From NCBI GenBank assembly GCA_910587555.1, contig CAJULV010000006.1, positions 1-64,000 of the forward strand: DNA of 64,000 nucleotides, read 5' to 3'. The notes beneath the pieces were generated by a model, which did no database searches, was not told the origin of the DNA, and saw nothing but the letters and a program-made list of their open reading frames with translations. This document shows positions 17,889 to 27,323 of the stretch, piece after piece. Source of the stretch: an uncultured Acetatifactor sp. (GTDB lineage: Bacteria > Bacillota > Clostridia > Lachnospirales > Lachnospiraceae). Position numbers and translations under genes: made by a program. Numbering within the stretch: the first letter of the stretch is position 1; each line of letters opens with the position of its first letter.

Positions 17889-18236
17889 ATGAAGAAATCA
17901 ATTTTAACGATTTGTATTATTTTTTCGGTTTTTATGATTAATTCCACATCTGCTTTTGCGGCTGTATGTAATAATGCTCCGGATGGAGTACATCATTTTG
18001 ATGGGCACAGGAGAGAAGGCGGAGAATTCTCAAGGGAAGGTGAGACACATACATACTTATATGGGTATGATGCTCAACATAAACCAATATATCGTTCAGA
18101 TTGCAAAATAACATATTATTCTCAATATTGCAATTATGTATGTGAGTACTGCGGCACAATGCAGGGTGGAACCAGACATACTCATACGACCAGAACGGTA
18201 CATAGTAAGGACCATAATAATTTAGGTGTCAGATAA
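17889..18236 (+). CDS. Small secreted Cys/His-rich protein, unknown function
   Basis: 115 aa. A clean signal peptide (SILTICIIFSVFMINSTSAFA, cleavage likely after the second Ala run) is followed by a ~90-residue mature part with six Cys and many His. Clusters include VCEYCGTMQGGTRHTHTT. The C-x-x-C and His pattern suggests zinc binding or disulphides. AAAAGGAGA precedes the ATG closely. I do not recognise the family. The gene follows the agr genes and is similarly AT-rich, so it may be an agr-controlled secreted product; this is inferred from position. Confidence 0.75.
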   Translation: MKKSILTICIIFSVFMINSTSAFAAVCNNAPDGVHHFDGHRREGGEFSREGETHTYLYGYDAQHKPIYRSDCKITYYSQYCNYVCEYCGTMQGGTRHTHTTRTVHSKDHNNLGVR

Positions 18237-18283
18237 GAATTATCAACTCTCCGAAATAACAGGAAAAGGATTGAACAAACTCC

Positions 18284-20590
18284 ATGAAGAAGAAAATCAG
18301 TTATATTCTCTTAGCGTCCATACTGGTCTTTCAGCTTGGCGCATGCGGTGTAGGTGACAGAGAAATTACAGGTACCTCAAATACGGAGGAAATACAGGAT
18401 ACTGGTGCAGCGGACAGTCGGGAGGCATCTGCAGATTCGGAAGGTATGCCGGACGCTTCGGCAGTTTTGGACCTTGAGGGAAAGGACAATTCCCTGAATG
18501 CGTATTCTGCCGTAGTGAATACACCGCTGCAGACGGAAAATCCGGCGGGGTCTATACAGGGAGGAAACAGGCTTTTTTTGGGAGCTTCCAGGGGTTATTA
18601 TTTTATGAAGCATCTCTACGAAAAGGTGGATGAATGCTGGGACGAGCTGTCTTATGTGACTGCGGAGGGCGAGATGGGTTCATATAGCTTTGACCTGGAG
18701 CATCAGCTGTGGGATGTAGGACAGGTTGCCGGCACGAACCATTATGTGGCTTTTGCATATGAAGTGCAGGAGGATGAGGCGGATTATCGGTTCTATCTTA
18801 CGGAGAGGGATGAAAATAATGAAGTGCTGCGAGAGTTCCCGCTGGACTGTCTGAATGGGAGCAGTTCCTATAAAGAAATACTTATGAGCAGCCTTAATTT
18901 TGCGGTGGACCACTCAGGGGTGGTTCACCTGATTCGAGAGACAGGAGGGAATAAGCAGTATCAGCTTATCTCGCCGGATGGGGACATTTTGACAGAGTGT
19001 GTCCCAGACGGCAATATCGTGGAATTGGTAGCCTTGTATGACGGGCGTGTCGCTTTTTTGGCAACAAAATGGAGCGATGAAATTCAGGGCGTACGGGCAA
19101 CGTTGCAGTGTGCGGATGCGGAGACAGGGCAGCCGGTGGTGTTGGCCGCGCCGGCACTGGACATCAATTATTTTACACTTCTTGACGAAAAAACGTTGCT
19201 GTATGCGGACCAGGAGGGCGTGTACCGCAGCGAATTATCCGGAAAGAATCCGGAACTACTTTACCGTTGGATTGATCATGGCATCACGGCGCAGACGATA
19301 CGCGCCATCCAGGCGGATGAGAAAGGCGGGATTTCGCTCATTTATGACGATTCCTCGGCTTTTAATTATAATTACATCCATTTGAAACCCACTACGGAAA
19401 ATGTGGAAATCTGTGAGATTACGTTGGCAGTTTCGCCGCACAGAATGTCGGTCTATCAACCGCTGGTGGTGGCATTTAACAAGCAGTATCCAAGCTTCCA
19501 TATTGAGTTAAAGAGCGATTACGACCAGGCTGCGTTACTGACAGAACTGATTGCGGGAAAGGGTCCGGCGCTTATCGATACGTCCCTGACGGGTTTTGAG
19601 GAACAGGAAAAGCTGTGGGAGCCTCTGGATTCTGTTATGGAGCAGATGGGTATCACGGAGGAACTACAGCCGTCTACTCTGGAGATGGGCAAGATCAATG
19701 GAATTCAGTATGGAATGGTGACGGACTTTAGGCTGAAAACGCTGGTCACCGGGAATCCGGATCTTAAGGACTGGGATTATGATGGGTTTTTACAGTGTAT
19801 TGAGGACAGTCCGGCGCTGGAAGCGGTTTTTAATTTTTATGGATTTTATGGCGGAGGAGACTTCAGACCGCATTTTATTATGAATTTTCTTAGCCATGGA
19901 ATTGATGACGCTTATTTTTTCGATGGGAAAGCGGGAAGGACGAAGTTTGATACCGGCGAATTCCGCAGGGTTCTGGAGATGGCAAATAAGTACTGTGAGG
20001 GTGAGGAACAGATAGGACCCGGCAGAACCCTTCTGGAGGAGAAGGTACTCTGCAATGAACTGCAAATCAGTAAGCCGGAGGATCTTGCCCTGTACCGCGT
20101 CTGCTATGGGGAGAATGCCAATTATATCGGATATCCTACAAAGGATGGGTCCGTTCATTTTATGGACGGAAGCAGCCCGCTGGCGATACGCAGAACAGTT
20201 ACAGAGGAGGAGAAGGCTGTTGCTGTTGCCTTCATCAATGTGTGTCTCTCCTATGAGGGGCAGTCCCAGGCAGTAAAGGATTTGAATTTTGGTTTAAGCG
20301 TGCGCAGAGATGTGTTGGAGGAACAGATTGCTGCCATGAATGCGGACACCGAAGTTTTTTTGCCTGGCTTTGATCCATTCACAATCGGCAATGACCTGAA
20401 TATAGAACTGGACAGAAAAACATTGCTGGATATCATTGAAAAGGCCAGACCGGTGCAATATCTTCCGAAGGAGCTGATGGACATCATGTATGAGGAGCTG
20501 GGGCAGTATTTTTCCGGCACAATTTCGGAGGATAAATTGATCGATAACCTGGAGAGCCGTGTGGGGCTGTATCTGGGGGAGAGAAATTAG
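18284..20590 (+). CDS. Large lipoprotein with a C-terminal ABC solute-binding-protein fold
   Basis: A 768-aa exported lipoprotein (lipobox VFQLGAC near residue 21). Residues about 60-370 look like repeated beta strands, possibly propeller-like (NLRFAVD-type and RVAFLAT-type strands, with a VHLIRETGGNKQYQLISPDG segment). From about 385, ITLAVSPHRMSVYQPLVVAF starts a family-1 extracellular solute-binding domain ending with VAFINVCLSYEGQSQ. ABC sugar-binding proteins are usually 400-550 aa, so the N-terminal extension is unusual; no permease or ATPase gene is adjacent. It may be a sensor-like or orphan binding protein. It starts 48 bases after the small secreted protein, possibly co-transcribed. 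Confidence 0.8.
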   Translation: MKKKISYILLASILVFQLGACGVGDREITGTSNTEEIQDTGAADSREASADSEGMPDASAVLDLEGKDNSLNAYSAVVNTPLQTENPAGSIQGGNRLFLGASRGYYFMKHLYEKVDECWDELSYVTAEGEMGSYSFDLEHQLWDVGQVAGTNHYVAFAYEVQEDEADYRFYLTERDENNEVLREFPLDCLNGSSSYKEILMSSLNFAVDHSGVVHLIRETGGNKQYQLISPDGDILTECVPDGNIVELVALYDGRVAFLATKWSDEIQGVRATLQCADAETGQPVVLAAPALDINYFTLLDEKTLLYADQEGVYRSELSGKNPELLYRWIDHGITAQTIRAIQADEKGGISLIYDDSSAFNYNYIHLKPTTENVEICEITLAVSPHRMSVYQPLVVAFNKQYPSFHIELKSDYDQAALLTELIAGKGPALIDTSLTGFEEQEKLWEPLDSVMEQMGITEELQPSTLEMGKINGIQYGMVTDFRLKTLVTGNPDLKDWDYDGFLQCIEDSPALEAVFNFYGFYGGGDFRPHFIMNFLSHGIDDAYFFDGKAGRTKFDTGEFRRVLEMANKYCEGEEQIGPGRTLLEEKVLCNELQISKPEDLALYRVCYGENANYIGYPTKDGSVHFMDGSSPLAIRRTVTEEEKAVAVAFINVCLSYEGQSQAVKDLNFGLSVRRDVLEEQIAAMNADTEVFLPGFDPFTIGNDLNIELDRKTLLDIIEKARPVQYLPKELMDIMYEELGQYFSGTISEDKLIDNLESRVGLYLGERN

Positions 20591-20633
20591 TTCACCAATG
20601 GACACAGAACGCATTTTCACATTACGGAAAATA

Positions 20634-20660
20634 CGCAACCTGAACATTGTTCAGGTTGCG
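20634..20660. terminator. Perfect 12-bp hairpin between convergent genes
   Basis: CGCAACCTGAAC (20634-20645), loop ATT, GTTCAGGTTGCG (20649-20660). Read on the minus strand it runs into a T-rich tail, so it probably ends the minus-strand acetyltransferase transcript and may stop the plus-strand lipoprotein transcript too. Confidence 0.75.
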
Positions 20661-21043
20661 CCATATGAAAAAGAGTTCCATAAACGGGGAGAAGAAGCCC
20701 ATGGCCGTATAAAACCAATGGCTTCCGGAGTGTCGTCTGAGGTCAGCTTAATCTGGCGCACATGGCGGTACCTGTCCAGAACCGCCCGCATGAGGGCAGA
20801 ACCCACGCCCTTCCGCTGATGCGTGGGGAAAATCAGAATATCCTGAATAAATACGAGATGCTCTCCGTCGCAGGTGGGATGGTCCATGCATCCCCAGAAT
20901 GCCTCCCGGGTCAGATTCTCCACCGTGCGGTAATCTGCCGGATTCTCTTTTCTGATTTCAAAAGGCAATGGGTGTTCCTCCGTATTTTTCGACTGAAAAG
21001 GGTTTCTGATAACAAGCATAGTTTGTTTCGCCTGCTTTGTCAA
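20651..21043 (-). pseudogene. GNAT acetyltransferase with an internal deletion and a 3' frameshift
   Basis: The 130-aa frame has a GNAT start (NPADYRTVENLTREAFWGCM) and the acetyl-CoA motif ILIFPTHQRKGVGSALM. The usual mid-domain strands between these parts are missing. After TPEAIGF the frame departs from the family. Adding one T near 20705-20716 would give GFYTAMGFFSPFMELFF, the normal GNAT ending, so a single-base deletion is likely. The apparent stop falls within the terminator hairpin. I therefore treat it as a decayed gene; a sequencing error would explain only the frameshift, not the missing middle. Confidence 0.6.
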
Positions 21044-21141
21044 GGATGGAGAGGGGAAGCTATAGATAATAATCTTGCGGATACAGGGGGGATATGGTAG
21101 GATAAAGGAATGGGGAACCGATTTCAGGAGGGAAGTTTATT

Positions 21142-21864
21142 ATGAAGATCTGCAGGTTTAGTTCAGGAATACGAAAAACGGAAGGGTTCTGTCAGCCCCG
21201 AAAGCTGTCTGTGAAAATAGCGGTTCTGCTGTCCGCATGTATGTTGGTTTTGTTGTGCTGCGGCTGTGGGGGGCAGGAGAGCAGCCCGAAGTCCCTGAAC
21301 CAACAGGGGATGGAACTGATCGATTTGATGGCGCAGATGGCTGTCAGTGAAGAATATGGTGCAATTATGGGAGCTGATAATCCGGCTTTCGAAAGTCAGC
21401 TCCGGGGAATAGCGGCCGGGGATTACAGCGTTCCCAGGACCATATATGAAATGACTGTTCCGTCCGTGGGGGAATTTCTGTCAGCCATTGACGGAGAGGA
21501 AGCTCTGGATGGGCTTCCGGATTCTCTGAAGGAGTTTCTGGATGCAAAAAGCGCTTCTTTATTGTTAAATCAGCTCAACGCCCGAGAGGGAAGCAGCTCC
21601 TTGGCTCTGGCGTCCCTGTATACGGCGGAAAAAACTTTCGTCAGCAGTGAATTGGAGCAGGACAGCATTTATCTGTATTTTTTCGAGGACGGATATCCCA
21701 TAGCCGTGGCTTTCCACAGAGGTGAGGATGATACGGTGAAGGCTACGGGCGTGTTTGTTCTGGCGGAGGGCATGGAGGAAGCGTCCGTTGGACAGTTGGA
21801 GGAGGTGTTTGCCCTGTTGGGCCTGGACTGCAGGTTCCGGCTGTTGGAAGGGCAGGAGAAGTAG
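21142..21864 (+). CDS. Predicted lipoprotein, unknown function
   Basis: 240 aa with a long basic N terminus, a hydrophobic stretch (IAVLLSACMLVLLCCGC) and Cys residues fitting a lipobox, so it is probably lipid-anchored outside the membrane. The mature part is mixed alpha/beta without Cys until near the end; a segment GYPIAVAFHRGEDDTVKATG looks like beta hairpins of a small exported domain. I do not recognise the family. GGAGGGAAG precedes the ATG. It stands alone, with 285 bases before the next gene. Confidence 0.8.
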   Translation: MKICRFSSGIRKTEGFCQPRKLSVKIAVLLSACMLVLLCCGCGGQESSPKSLNQQGMELIDLMAQMAVSEEYGAIMGADNPAFESQLRGIAAGDYSVPRTIYEMTVPSVGEFLSAIDGEEALDGLPDSLKEFLDAKSASLLLNQLNAREGSSSLALASLYTAEKTFVSSELEQDSIYLYFFEDGYPIAVAFHRGEDDTVKATGVFVLAEGMEEASVGQLEEVFALLGLDCRFRLLEGQEK

Positions 21865-22064
21865 AGTTGGCTTGCCTCTCATACATTCATCAACTGCTGT
21901 GTTTCGGCATTGTGAATATGACAGATGAATTTCTGAAACAGGTATTCTCTACAGAAATGTTCAAGTTCTGGCAGGGTAACTGCTGATCGGGAATTCCATT
22001 TGTAATTGTCGTGTAAAAAGTACCTTTATACCTTTGTAAGTTTCCCCGTCAGAACTGCATTCTA

Positions 22065-22093
22065 TTGACAATTTGATATTTTGGGCATATTAT
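22065..22093 (+). promoter_or_regulatory. Strong sigma-A-like promoter for the glycosyltransferase
   Basis: TTGACA (22065-22070), 17 bases, TATTAT (22088-22093), about 55 bases before the ATG. A TGGGCA just before the minus 10 box adds a partial extended element. Confidence 0.65.
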
Positions 22094-22149
22094 GAAAAAT
22101 AAGAAAAAAGGAGTGCTCTAAATCATGTAGTCAGAAAGGATAAAGAGAA

Positions 22150-23181
22150 ATGCCGGACTTAAGCGTGATAGTGCCTGTTTATAATATGGCGAAAAATGGC
22201 AATCTGGAGTACTGTATCTCTTCTTTGGTGCGGCAAACTCTGCAGAGCATGGAAATCATAGCCGTGGACGATGCATCCACGGATGATTCGCTGAAGATTC
22301 TTCGGGAATTTGAGAAAAGATATCCCGGAAGAGTTAAAGTGATTGCGTCCCCGGAGAACAGAAGACAGGGCGGCGCGAGAAATCTGGGTTTACGGGAGGC
22401 GCAGGGGCGGTATATAGGTTTTATGGATGCAGACGATTGGGCAGTCGAAGACCTTTATGAAAGAATGGTTGAACTCGCAAAGTCTACAGGGGCTGACGCT
22501 GTAGGAACGGACTTGAGCAGGGTCTATGAACATACCATGATTCCCGCCCAGAGAGAAGCGTGTAACTTTCCAAGTCAGACGGGGATATTTGACCATGAAT
22601 TAAGGAAAGCGTATTTGCTGCATCCCGGACCGGTTGTAACGAAAATCTATGAACGGGAGATATTCTTTGATAAGGAATTTCGCTTTCCTGAGCATATGTC
22701 ATATGAGGACAATGCTACTTTTGTTGAAATAGGAATGCGGTTGAAGCATTTTGAACATATACCGGAGGCGAATATATTTTACTATCAGCATGAGGATTCA
22801 ACGACCCATAGCTTTGACATGAAAAAGTGCCGGGACCGAATGGAGGCAATGCGTATTATGCTGAGGTATGCGAAGGAAAACGGCGCATTGGAAGAGTTCC
22901 GTGAGGTGCTGGAATATCATTTCAGCAACCTCTTTTATCGGAACACTTTGTTTTCCTACATGCAGAGTGATATTAAAAAAGATATCGGCTATGTAAGAAA
23001 ATTAGGACAGGAAATGGTAGATACATTCCCCGATTTCCGTCAAAATCCATACTACGTTCAAAATGTGAATGATTATGAAAAGAAATTAATTAATTTGCAT
23101 TTGAAATCTGCAGTTGCATTTATGTTTACTTACAAGTTAAAACAAATATCCAAAAGAATCAGAGGAAAGAAAGCAAAATAA
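22150..23181 (+). CDS. Family 2 glycosyltransferase
   Basis: A 343-aa cytosolic inverting glycosyltransferase with the GT-A fold. LSVIVPVYNM starts the nucleotide-binding strand, AVDDASTDDSLKILREF holds the first Asp motif, and GFMDADDW is the metal-binding D-x-D. A later ASSP-free acceptor region contains MSYEDNATFVEIG, with the ED pair typical of the catalytic base region. It probably adds a sugar to a cell-surface polymer or glycan; donor and acceptor are unknown. It is transcribed alone from a good promoter, with no polysaccharide cluster around it. Confidence 0.9.
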   Translation: MPDLSVIVPVYNMAKNGNLEYCISSLVRQTLQSMEIIAVDDASTDDSLKILREFEKRYPGRVKVIASPENRRQGGARNLGLREAQGRYIGFMDADDWAVEDLYERMVELAKSTGADAVGTDLSRVYEHTMIPAQREACNFPSQTGIFDHELRKAYLLHPGPVVTKIYEREIFFDKEFRFPEHMSYEDNATFVEIGMRLKHFEHIPEANIFYYQHEDSTTHSFDMKKCRDRMEAMRIMLRYAKENGALEEFREVLEYHFSNLFYRNTLFSYMQSDIKKDIGYVRKLGQEMVDTFPDFRQNPYYVQNVNDYEKKLINLHLKSAVAFMFTYKLKQISKRIRGKKAK

Positions 23182-23391
23182 TGAAGAGGAAGACGGCACA
23201 ATAAAGAAGGTAATCGCTGCCATGGCTGCTGTTGGTCTCAAAGAATCCTTTGTGCTGCGATGATTTGCGCTGCATTTTGGATTCTTTTTCATATGTCAAA
23301 CCGTGACGGAACGCGGGAGGAAAGAGCGCAGCTTGCAGGGAGACTTATTACAGTGGGAGGAAGGAGTACAGTCTGTTGCAGGGAGGTTTCT

Positions 23392-24459
23392 TTAATACCC
23401 GGTTCTGTGCAGTTTTGTGAGATTTGCGGGCGTCTCCACTTTCGGAAAAGAAATCCGTATTTCAAAGCCCTGCCCCCACTGGGAGGAGGCCTCCAGGGAA
23501 AGTCCGATCTCCCTGGCGATTTCGGCTGCCAGGTACAGTCCCATGCCGGTGGCCCGGTTCCGGTTCTCGCCGGAGTCCCCGGTAAAGCCTTTTTCAAAGA
23601 TATAGGGAAGATCACAGGCTTTTACGCCTGTACCGTTGTCCCGGATATCCAGTCTGCAGCCGGAGGCGTCCTCCCGGTAATCAAAGCAAAGCGCGGGAGA
23701 CTGGGCGCTGTATTTCACGGAATTGCTGACAAGCTGCCGTATCAGGAACAGCAGCCCCCGGCGGTCCGTGTATACATGGGCTTCGGCGGAGGGAAGGGTG
23801 ATCCGGAACTGTTTTTCCTCCAAAAGGGGGCGGTAGTCCTCCAGAATTTCCCGGATGCAGGGCAGCAGGGGAAAGCGCTCGAAGAGATAATCCTTCCGGG
23901 CGCTTTTGAGGCGGGCATAATACAGCATCTGGTCTATGAATTCCTGCATGCGGTTCCGCACATAGTCCAGTCTGTGCACCACGGGTTCGGGAAGGCTGTC
24001 CCTGCGGTTGTCCAACAGGAGGGACAGCAGGGAGAGGGGCATCTTCGTCTCATGGGCCCAGGATTCCACATATTCCTCGTATTCTTCCAGGCGGGTTTCC
24101 AGATGCCTGCAGGCATCTCGGCGTTCCCGGAGATTTGCGCCCAGAAGGCGGACTGCATGGGCCTGTGAAGCGCCCAGGGATTTTAGGAGCAGCTCCTCCT
24201 GGTATTCGTCAGGTGTCTCCAGAAAGGCCAGGAAAGCTTTTTCGCGGCTGTTTCCCCGGCAGGCAAGCACGGCGCTGACTGCGGAAAACAGGAGGAGGGA
24301 TGTCAGCAGGATTGCGGCGGACAGGGCAGGGAACGCCCGGGAATCCACTACCCAGAGCAGAAAAGACGAAAAAACGTCCATTCCAAGCAGCAGAAGCAGC
24401 CAGGGCAGAGCGTGCTGTAAGTGTTTCAGGTATCGTTTCATAGGTTCCCCCTTTTTCAT
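23392..24459 (-). CDS. BceS-like intramembrane-sensing histidine kinase
   Basis: A 355-aa kinase. Two close N-terminal membrane segments (about 12-60) with almost no extracellular loop mark the intramembrane-sensing type. The H box is SWAHETKMPLSLLSLLL. The ATPase domain has IRDNGTGVKACDLPYIFEKG and a GMGLYLAAEIA G box. It is the last gene of a minus-strand set of ATPase, permease, regulator and kinase. In this family the kinase reads antimicrobial-peptide flux through its partner transporter rather than sensing the peptide itself. A palindromic repeat separates it from the regulator gene. Confidence 0.93.
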   Translation of the reverse strand: MKKGEPMKRYLKHLQHALPWLLLLLGMDVFSSFLLWVVDSRAFPALSAAILLTSLLLFSAVSAVLACRGNSREKAFLAFLETPDEYQEELLLKSLGASQAHAVRLLGANLRERRDACRHLETRLEEYEEYVESWAHETKMPLSLLSLLLDNRRDSLPEPVVHRLDYVRNRMQEFIDQMLYYARLKSARKDYLFERFPLLPCIREILEDYRPLLEEKQFRITLPSAEAHVYTDRRGLLFLIRQLVSNSVKYSAQSPALCFDYREDASGCRLDIRDNGTGVKACDLPYIFEKGFTGDSGENRNRATGMGLYLAAEIAREIGLSLEASSQWGQGFEIRISFPKVETPANLTKLHRTGY

Positions 24460-24467
24460 TTTTATTG

Positions 24468-24499
24468 GTAACAGTTCAGCGCCCTGTCTGAACTGTTGC
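24468..24499. repeat. Dispersed palindromic repeat, copy 1
   Basis: GTAACAGTTCAG, loop CGCCCTGT, CTGAACTGTTGC. The same arms and loop recur at 42305-42336 and, inverted, at 62201-62232. Here it lies in the short gap between the Bce-like regulator and kinase genes. Confidence 0.7.
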
Positions 24500-24501
24500 T
24501 G

Positions 24502-25191
24502 TCATTGCGCGGTATCCTCCTGCTTTGCCGGGACAAGGCGGTAGCCGGTGCCTCTTATGGGGATAAGGCGGCAGTCCATGTCAAGGCCTGCAAGGGTTTT
24601 CTTCAGCCGCGTCAGATTTACCTGCAGGGCATTTTCGTCGATGAACCGGGTAGTGCCCCATAGCCCCAGGCATAATTCTTCCTTGGTAACGGCATCGTCA
24701 CCGTGGGACAGAAACAGTTCCAACAGTTTTCCCTGATTTTTGGGAAGGATTACGGACCGGCCGTGGACGTAAAGCGTATAGGACTGTCGGTCCAACAGGC
24801 AGCCCGGGCCTTCCAACAGGTTTGGCCTGCCCTCAAACCGCTTCAGCACATTGGAGATGCGCGCCAGAAGACGCTCCCTGGGGCAGGGTTTGGTCAGGTA
24901 TTCGTCCGCACCCAGTTCCAGGGCGTGGAGTTCGTCCCGCATCTGGTCCCGGGAGGTGAGCACCAGGACGGGGATGGCGCTTTTCCGCTTCAGTTCCCTG
25001 CAGATCTGGAATCCGCCTGCGCCGGGAAGGTTCAGGTCCAGGAGGACAAGGTCCGGGGAAAGGTCCAGGAGCGCCTGGGCCGTGTCCTCAAATTTGTCGA
25101 CTGCAAGGGGCTTGTAGCCTGCCCGGCTCAACAGTTCGGACAGTTCCTCCCGCATAAATACCTCGTCCTCTACAATGGCAATTCGTTTCAT
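24502..25191 (-). CDS. BceR-like OmpR-family response regulator
   Basis: 229 aa from the ATG at 25191 (GGGAGG upstream; an open extension to 25284 lacks a ribosome binding site). Receiver: MKRIAIVEDEVFMREELSEL, with Asp in LVLLDLNLPG, Thr/Ser in VLVLTSRD and Lys in DEYLTKPCPRERL. A winged-helix output domain follows with KNQGKLLELFLSHGDDAVTK and RFIDENALQVNLTRLKKTL. It pairs with the kinase just downstream and probably activates the transporter genes upstream in the same strand order. Confidence 0.94.
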   Translation of the reverse strand: MKRIAIVEDEVFMREELSELLSRAGYKPLAVDKFEDTAQALLDLSPDLVLLDLNLPGAGGFQICRELKRKSAIPVLVLTSRDQMRDELHALELGADEYLTKPCPRERLLARISNVLKRFEGRPNLLEGPGCLLDRQSYTLYVHGRSVILPKNQGKLLELFLSHGDDAVTKEELCLGLWGTTRFIDENALQVNLTRLKKTLAGLDMDCRLIPIRGTGYRLVPAKQEDTAQ

Positions 25192-25238
25192 CACAGCCTC
25201 CCTGTCCCGGGCAGTCCGGGAATTTTTTTCCAACAGCC

Positions 25239-27323
25239 CTATTCCTCCCGCTCCGGCGTCATCAAAGTGAGGAGATAACGGCATGCGGAGCGCCTGGCTG
25301 CGGCTATATAGACAGATTCTACCACAGCCAGGAGGAAAATCATAGTGGCAGATACGCCCATCAGCTCCAGTGCAGTGGCTGTGGTCAGATAACCAAGTAT
25401 GCCTGTGAGCAGGGAGCGGATGCCGAACAGGCTGCTGATAACCGCAACGGCGGCGGGAAGGCCGAAGTACCAGTTCAGCTGTTTTCCGGCGCAGCGGCAG
25501 AGGAGTTCATAGGAGGCGCCCAGGCGGATGAGGGTTTTGTACCGCCTGCCGGATTTCTGCTGACTCATTAAAAACTGTACGCCCATTACCGTATTTGCGA
25601 TAATCAGGAAAATGACAGTGAGATATACGGTAAGGTAGCCTGCGGCAACCGCATAGAACAGCTTTCTGCCCATATTTTGGAGGTGGCTTTCATATTCCAG
25701 GCCTGCTTCGTCCAGGCGTTCGTTCATATCCATAATAGCGTTCATCAGGCTTCGGGAACGGAGCAGCTCCGGATTCAGCACTGCGTTCAGGTAGGTGCTG
25801 TAATCCCCCTGTGTATAGCGGGCGAATACCTGGTCCGGTACAATCAGGGCAAAGGACAGGGAGATGGCGCGGTCCGTGACCAGGTTCAGGGTCTGGACGG
25901 TTCCGGTGAGATAAAAGGTTTCCCGGTCCAGGGTTACGGCAGGCCGTTTTTCCAGGATTTCATTCATCAGCTCCAGACGGCCCGGGGTGCTGTCTTCATG
26001 ATTCATATAGACTGCGGCCTCGTTTTCCGCCAGAGTCAGTGCGGGCAGTTCCGCCAGGGAGAGCAGATGGTTATAGCCGCTGAGGGAAATCAGGTAGGGA
26101 TGGACGGCATAGCCCAGGTTGTTCAGCAGCACATCCCTGTCCTGGGATGCCTCCGCCTGCTCCAGGGCTTCCAGGACGGATTCCATGGTAAAGTCCCCCT
26201 GCTGACCGTCTCCTGTGCGGATGTGTCCCAGGTTTATCTCGAATAACTGGGAAAAACAGGCGCCCAGGTCATTGCTTTCAATCTGTCTGAGGGTTTCCGC
26301 GCCCTCCTGGTATTCCGGAAAGGTATAATCCAGGATGTGGGAGTCGGTTTTCCCGAAAAGGGAAAATACATTGCTGTCCCTGTTGAAATAACCGGACACA
26401 GCCGCGCCTGCCCCAAGGCAGCAGAGGGCTGCCAGAAGCAGCAGGGAACTGACAGCCAGGCTGCCGGAGCGCAGGACGATATTCTCCTGGATCTGCCGGA
26501 AAGTGAAGGTATGGAGCCGCCGGTTCCTGCCTGTGTGATTTACCAGGAAGCCGATTGCGGAGCCGAGTCCCAGGAAGAGAAACATGGTTCCGGAAAAGCC
26601 CAGAAGCAGGGTGGTTCCCATCTTTTTCAGATTATACCAGGAAAGTCCCCGGATGGCCATGGCGTAGGCGGCAGCAAGGAAGAAAAGGCCCAGTATAAAC
26701 GAAATAACGTATATCGGAGCGGCCAACCTGCGCCTGGCTCCCTTTGGCGCCTCCGACAGCAGTGCTCCCAGTTCCTGTCCGGCAATCCGGCCGCTGAGCA
26801 GAAGGAAAGCTCCCAGTTTTATGGCAAGAAAACCAAGGACAGTCCACAGCACAGCCGTGGGGGAGAGGGTAAAACGATGTCCCACAATGCCCATACCCAC
26901 AATTCTTGCGGTAGCCAGGCTGATCAACTCGGACAGCAGCACTGCGGCGGGCAGGCCCACAGCCAGGGAGAGGAGGCTGCTACGGAAATCCTCCGCCAAC
27001 AGCAGGAGGAAGAGTTTCGGCCTGCGCATGCCCATCATCAGGTAGACGCCGAATTCATGCCTGCGCCGTTCCAACTGGAACTGTCCGGCATAGTAGACCA
27101 GAAAGAAGAGGATGAGCAGCGTCATACCGAAGAACAGGGGTATCATCTGAAAGAGCCGGTCTACGGCCTGGCTCTCCATTTTGTCCAGGAAGATCATCAC
27201 ATCCTGGCGGGGCAGGGCGAGTATAATGTAAAAGGCGATAATGGAAACCAGTAAGGAGGCGAAGAACAGTCCGTTTTCTTTCCGGCTTCTTGCGCTGTTG
27301 CGGGTGATCAGTTTATAAAACAT
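25239..27323 (-). CDS. BceB-like ABC transporter permease (FtsX family)
   Basis: A 694-aa permease with about ten membrane segments and a large extracellular domain between roughly residues 310 and 520, the layout of BceB/YtsD proteins. The N terminus MFYKLITRNSARSRKENGLF is characteristic. The extracellular domain is the presumed site for sensing peptide antibiotics. The gene overlaps the ATPase gene by 11 bases, so the two subunits are coupled. It lies immediately before the regulator, completing a resistance module thought to free lipid II cycle intermediates from peptides such as bacitracin. The actual inducer is unknown. Confidence 0.94.
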   Translation of the reverse strand: MFYKLITRNSARSRKENGLFFASLLVSIIAFYIILALPRQDVMIFLDKMESQAVDRLFQMIPLFFGMTLLILFFLVYYAGQFQLERRRHEFGVYLMMGMRRPKLFLLLLAEDFRSSLLSLAVGLPAAVLLSELISLATARIVGMGIVGHRFTLSPTAVLWTVLGFLAIKLGAFLLLSGRIAGQELGALLSEAPKGARRRLAAPIYVISFILGLFFLAAAYAMAIRGLSWYNLKKMGTTLLLGFSGTMFLFLGLGSAIGFLVNHTGRNRRLHTFTFRQIQENIVLRSGSLAVSSLLLLAALCCLGAGAAVSGYFNRDSNVFSLFGKTDSHILDYTFPEYQEGAETLRQIESNDLGACFSQLFEINLGHIRTGDGQQGDFTMESVLEALEQAEASQDRDVLLNNLGYAVHPYLISLSGYNHLLSLAELPALTLAENEAAVYMNHEDSTPGRLELMNEILEKRPAVTLDRETFYLTGTVQTLNLVTDRAISLSFALIVPDQVFARYTQGDYSTYLNAVLNPELLRSRSLMNAIMDMNERLDEAGLEYESHLQNMGRKLFYAVAAGYLTVYLTVIFLIIANTVMGVQFLMSQQKSGRRYKTLIRLGASYELLCRCAGKQLNWYFGLPAAVAVISSLFGIRSLLTGILGYLTTATALELMGVSATMIFLLAVVESVYIAAARRSACRYLLTLMTPEREE

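Noticed and set aside
17660..17947. 95-codon minus-strand frame after agrB
   Set aside because: AT-rich hydrophobic translation, no ribosome binding site, and it overlaps the start of a better supported plus-strand gene.
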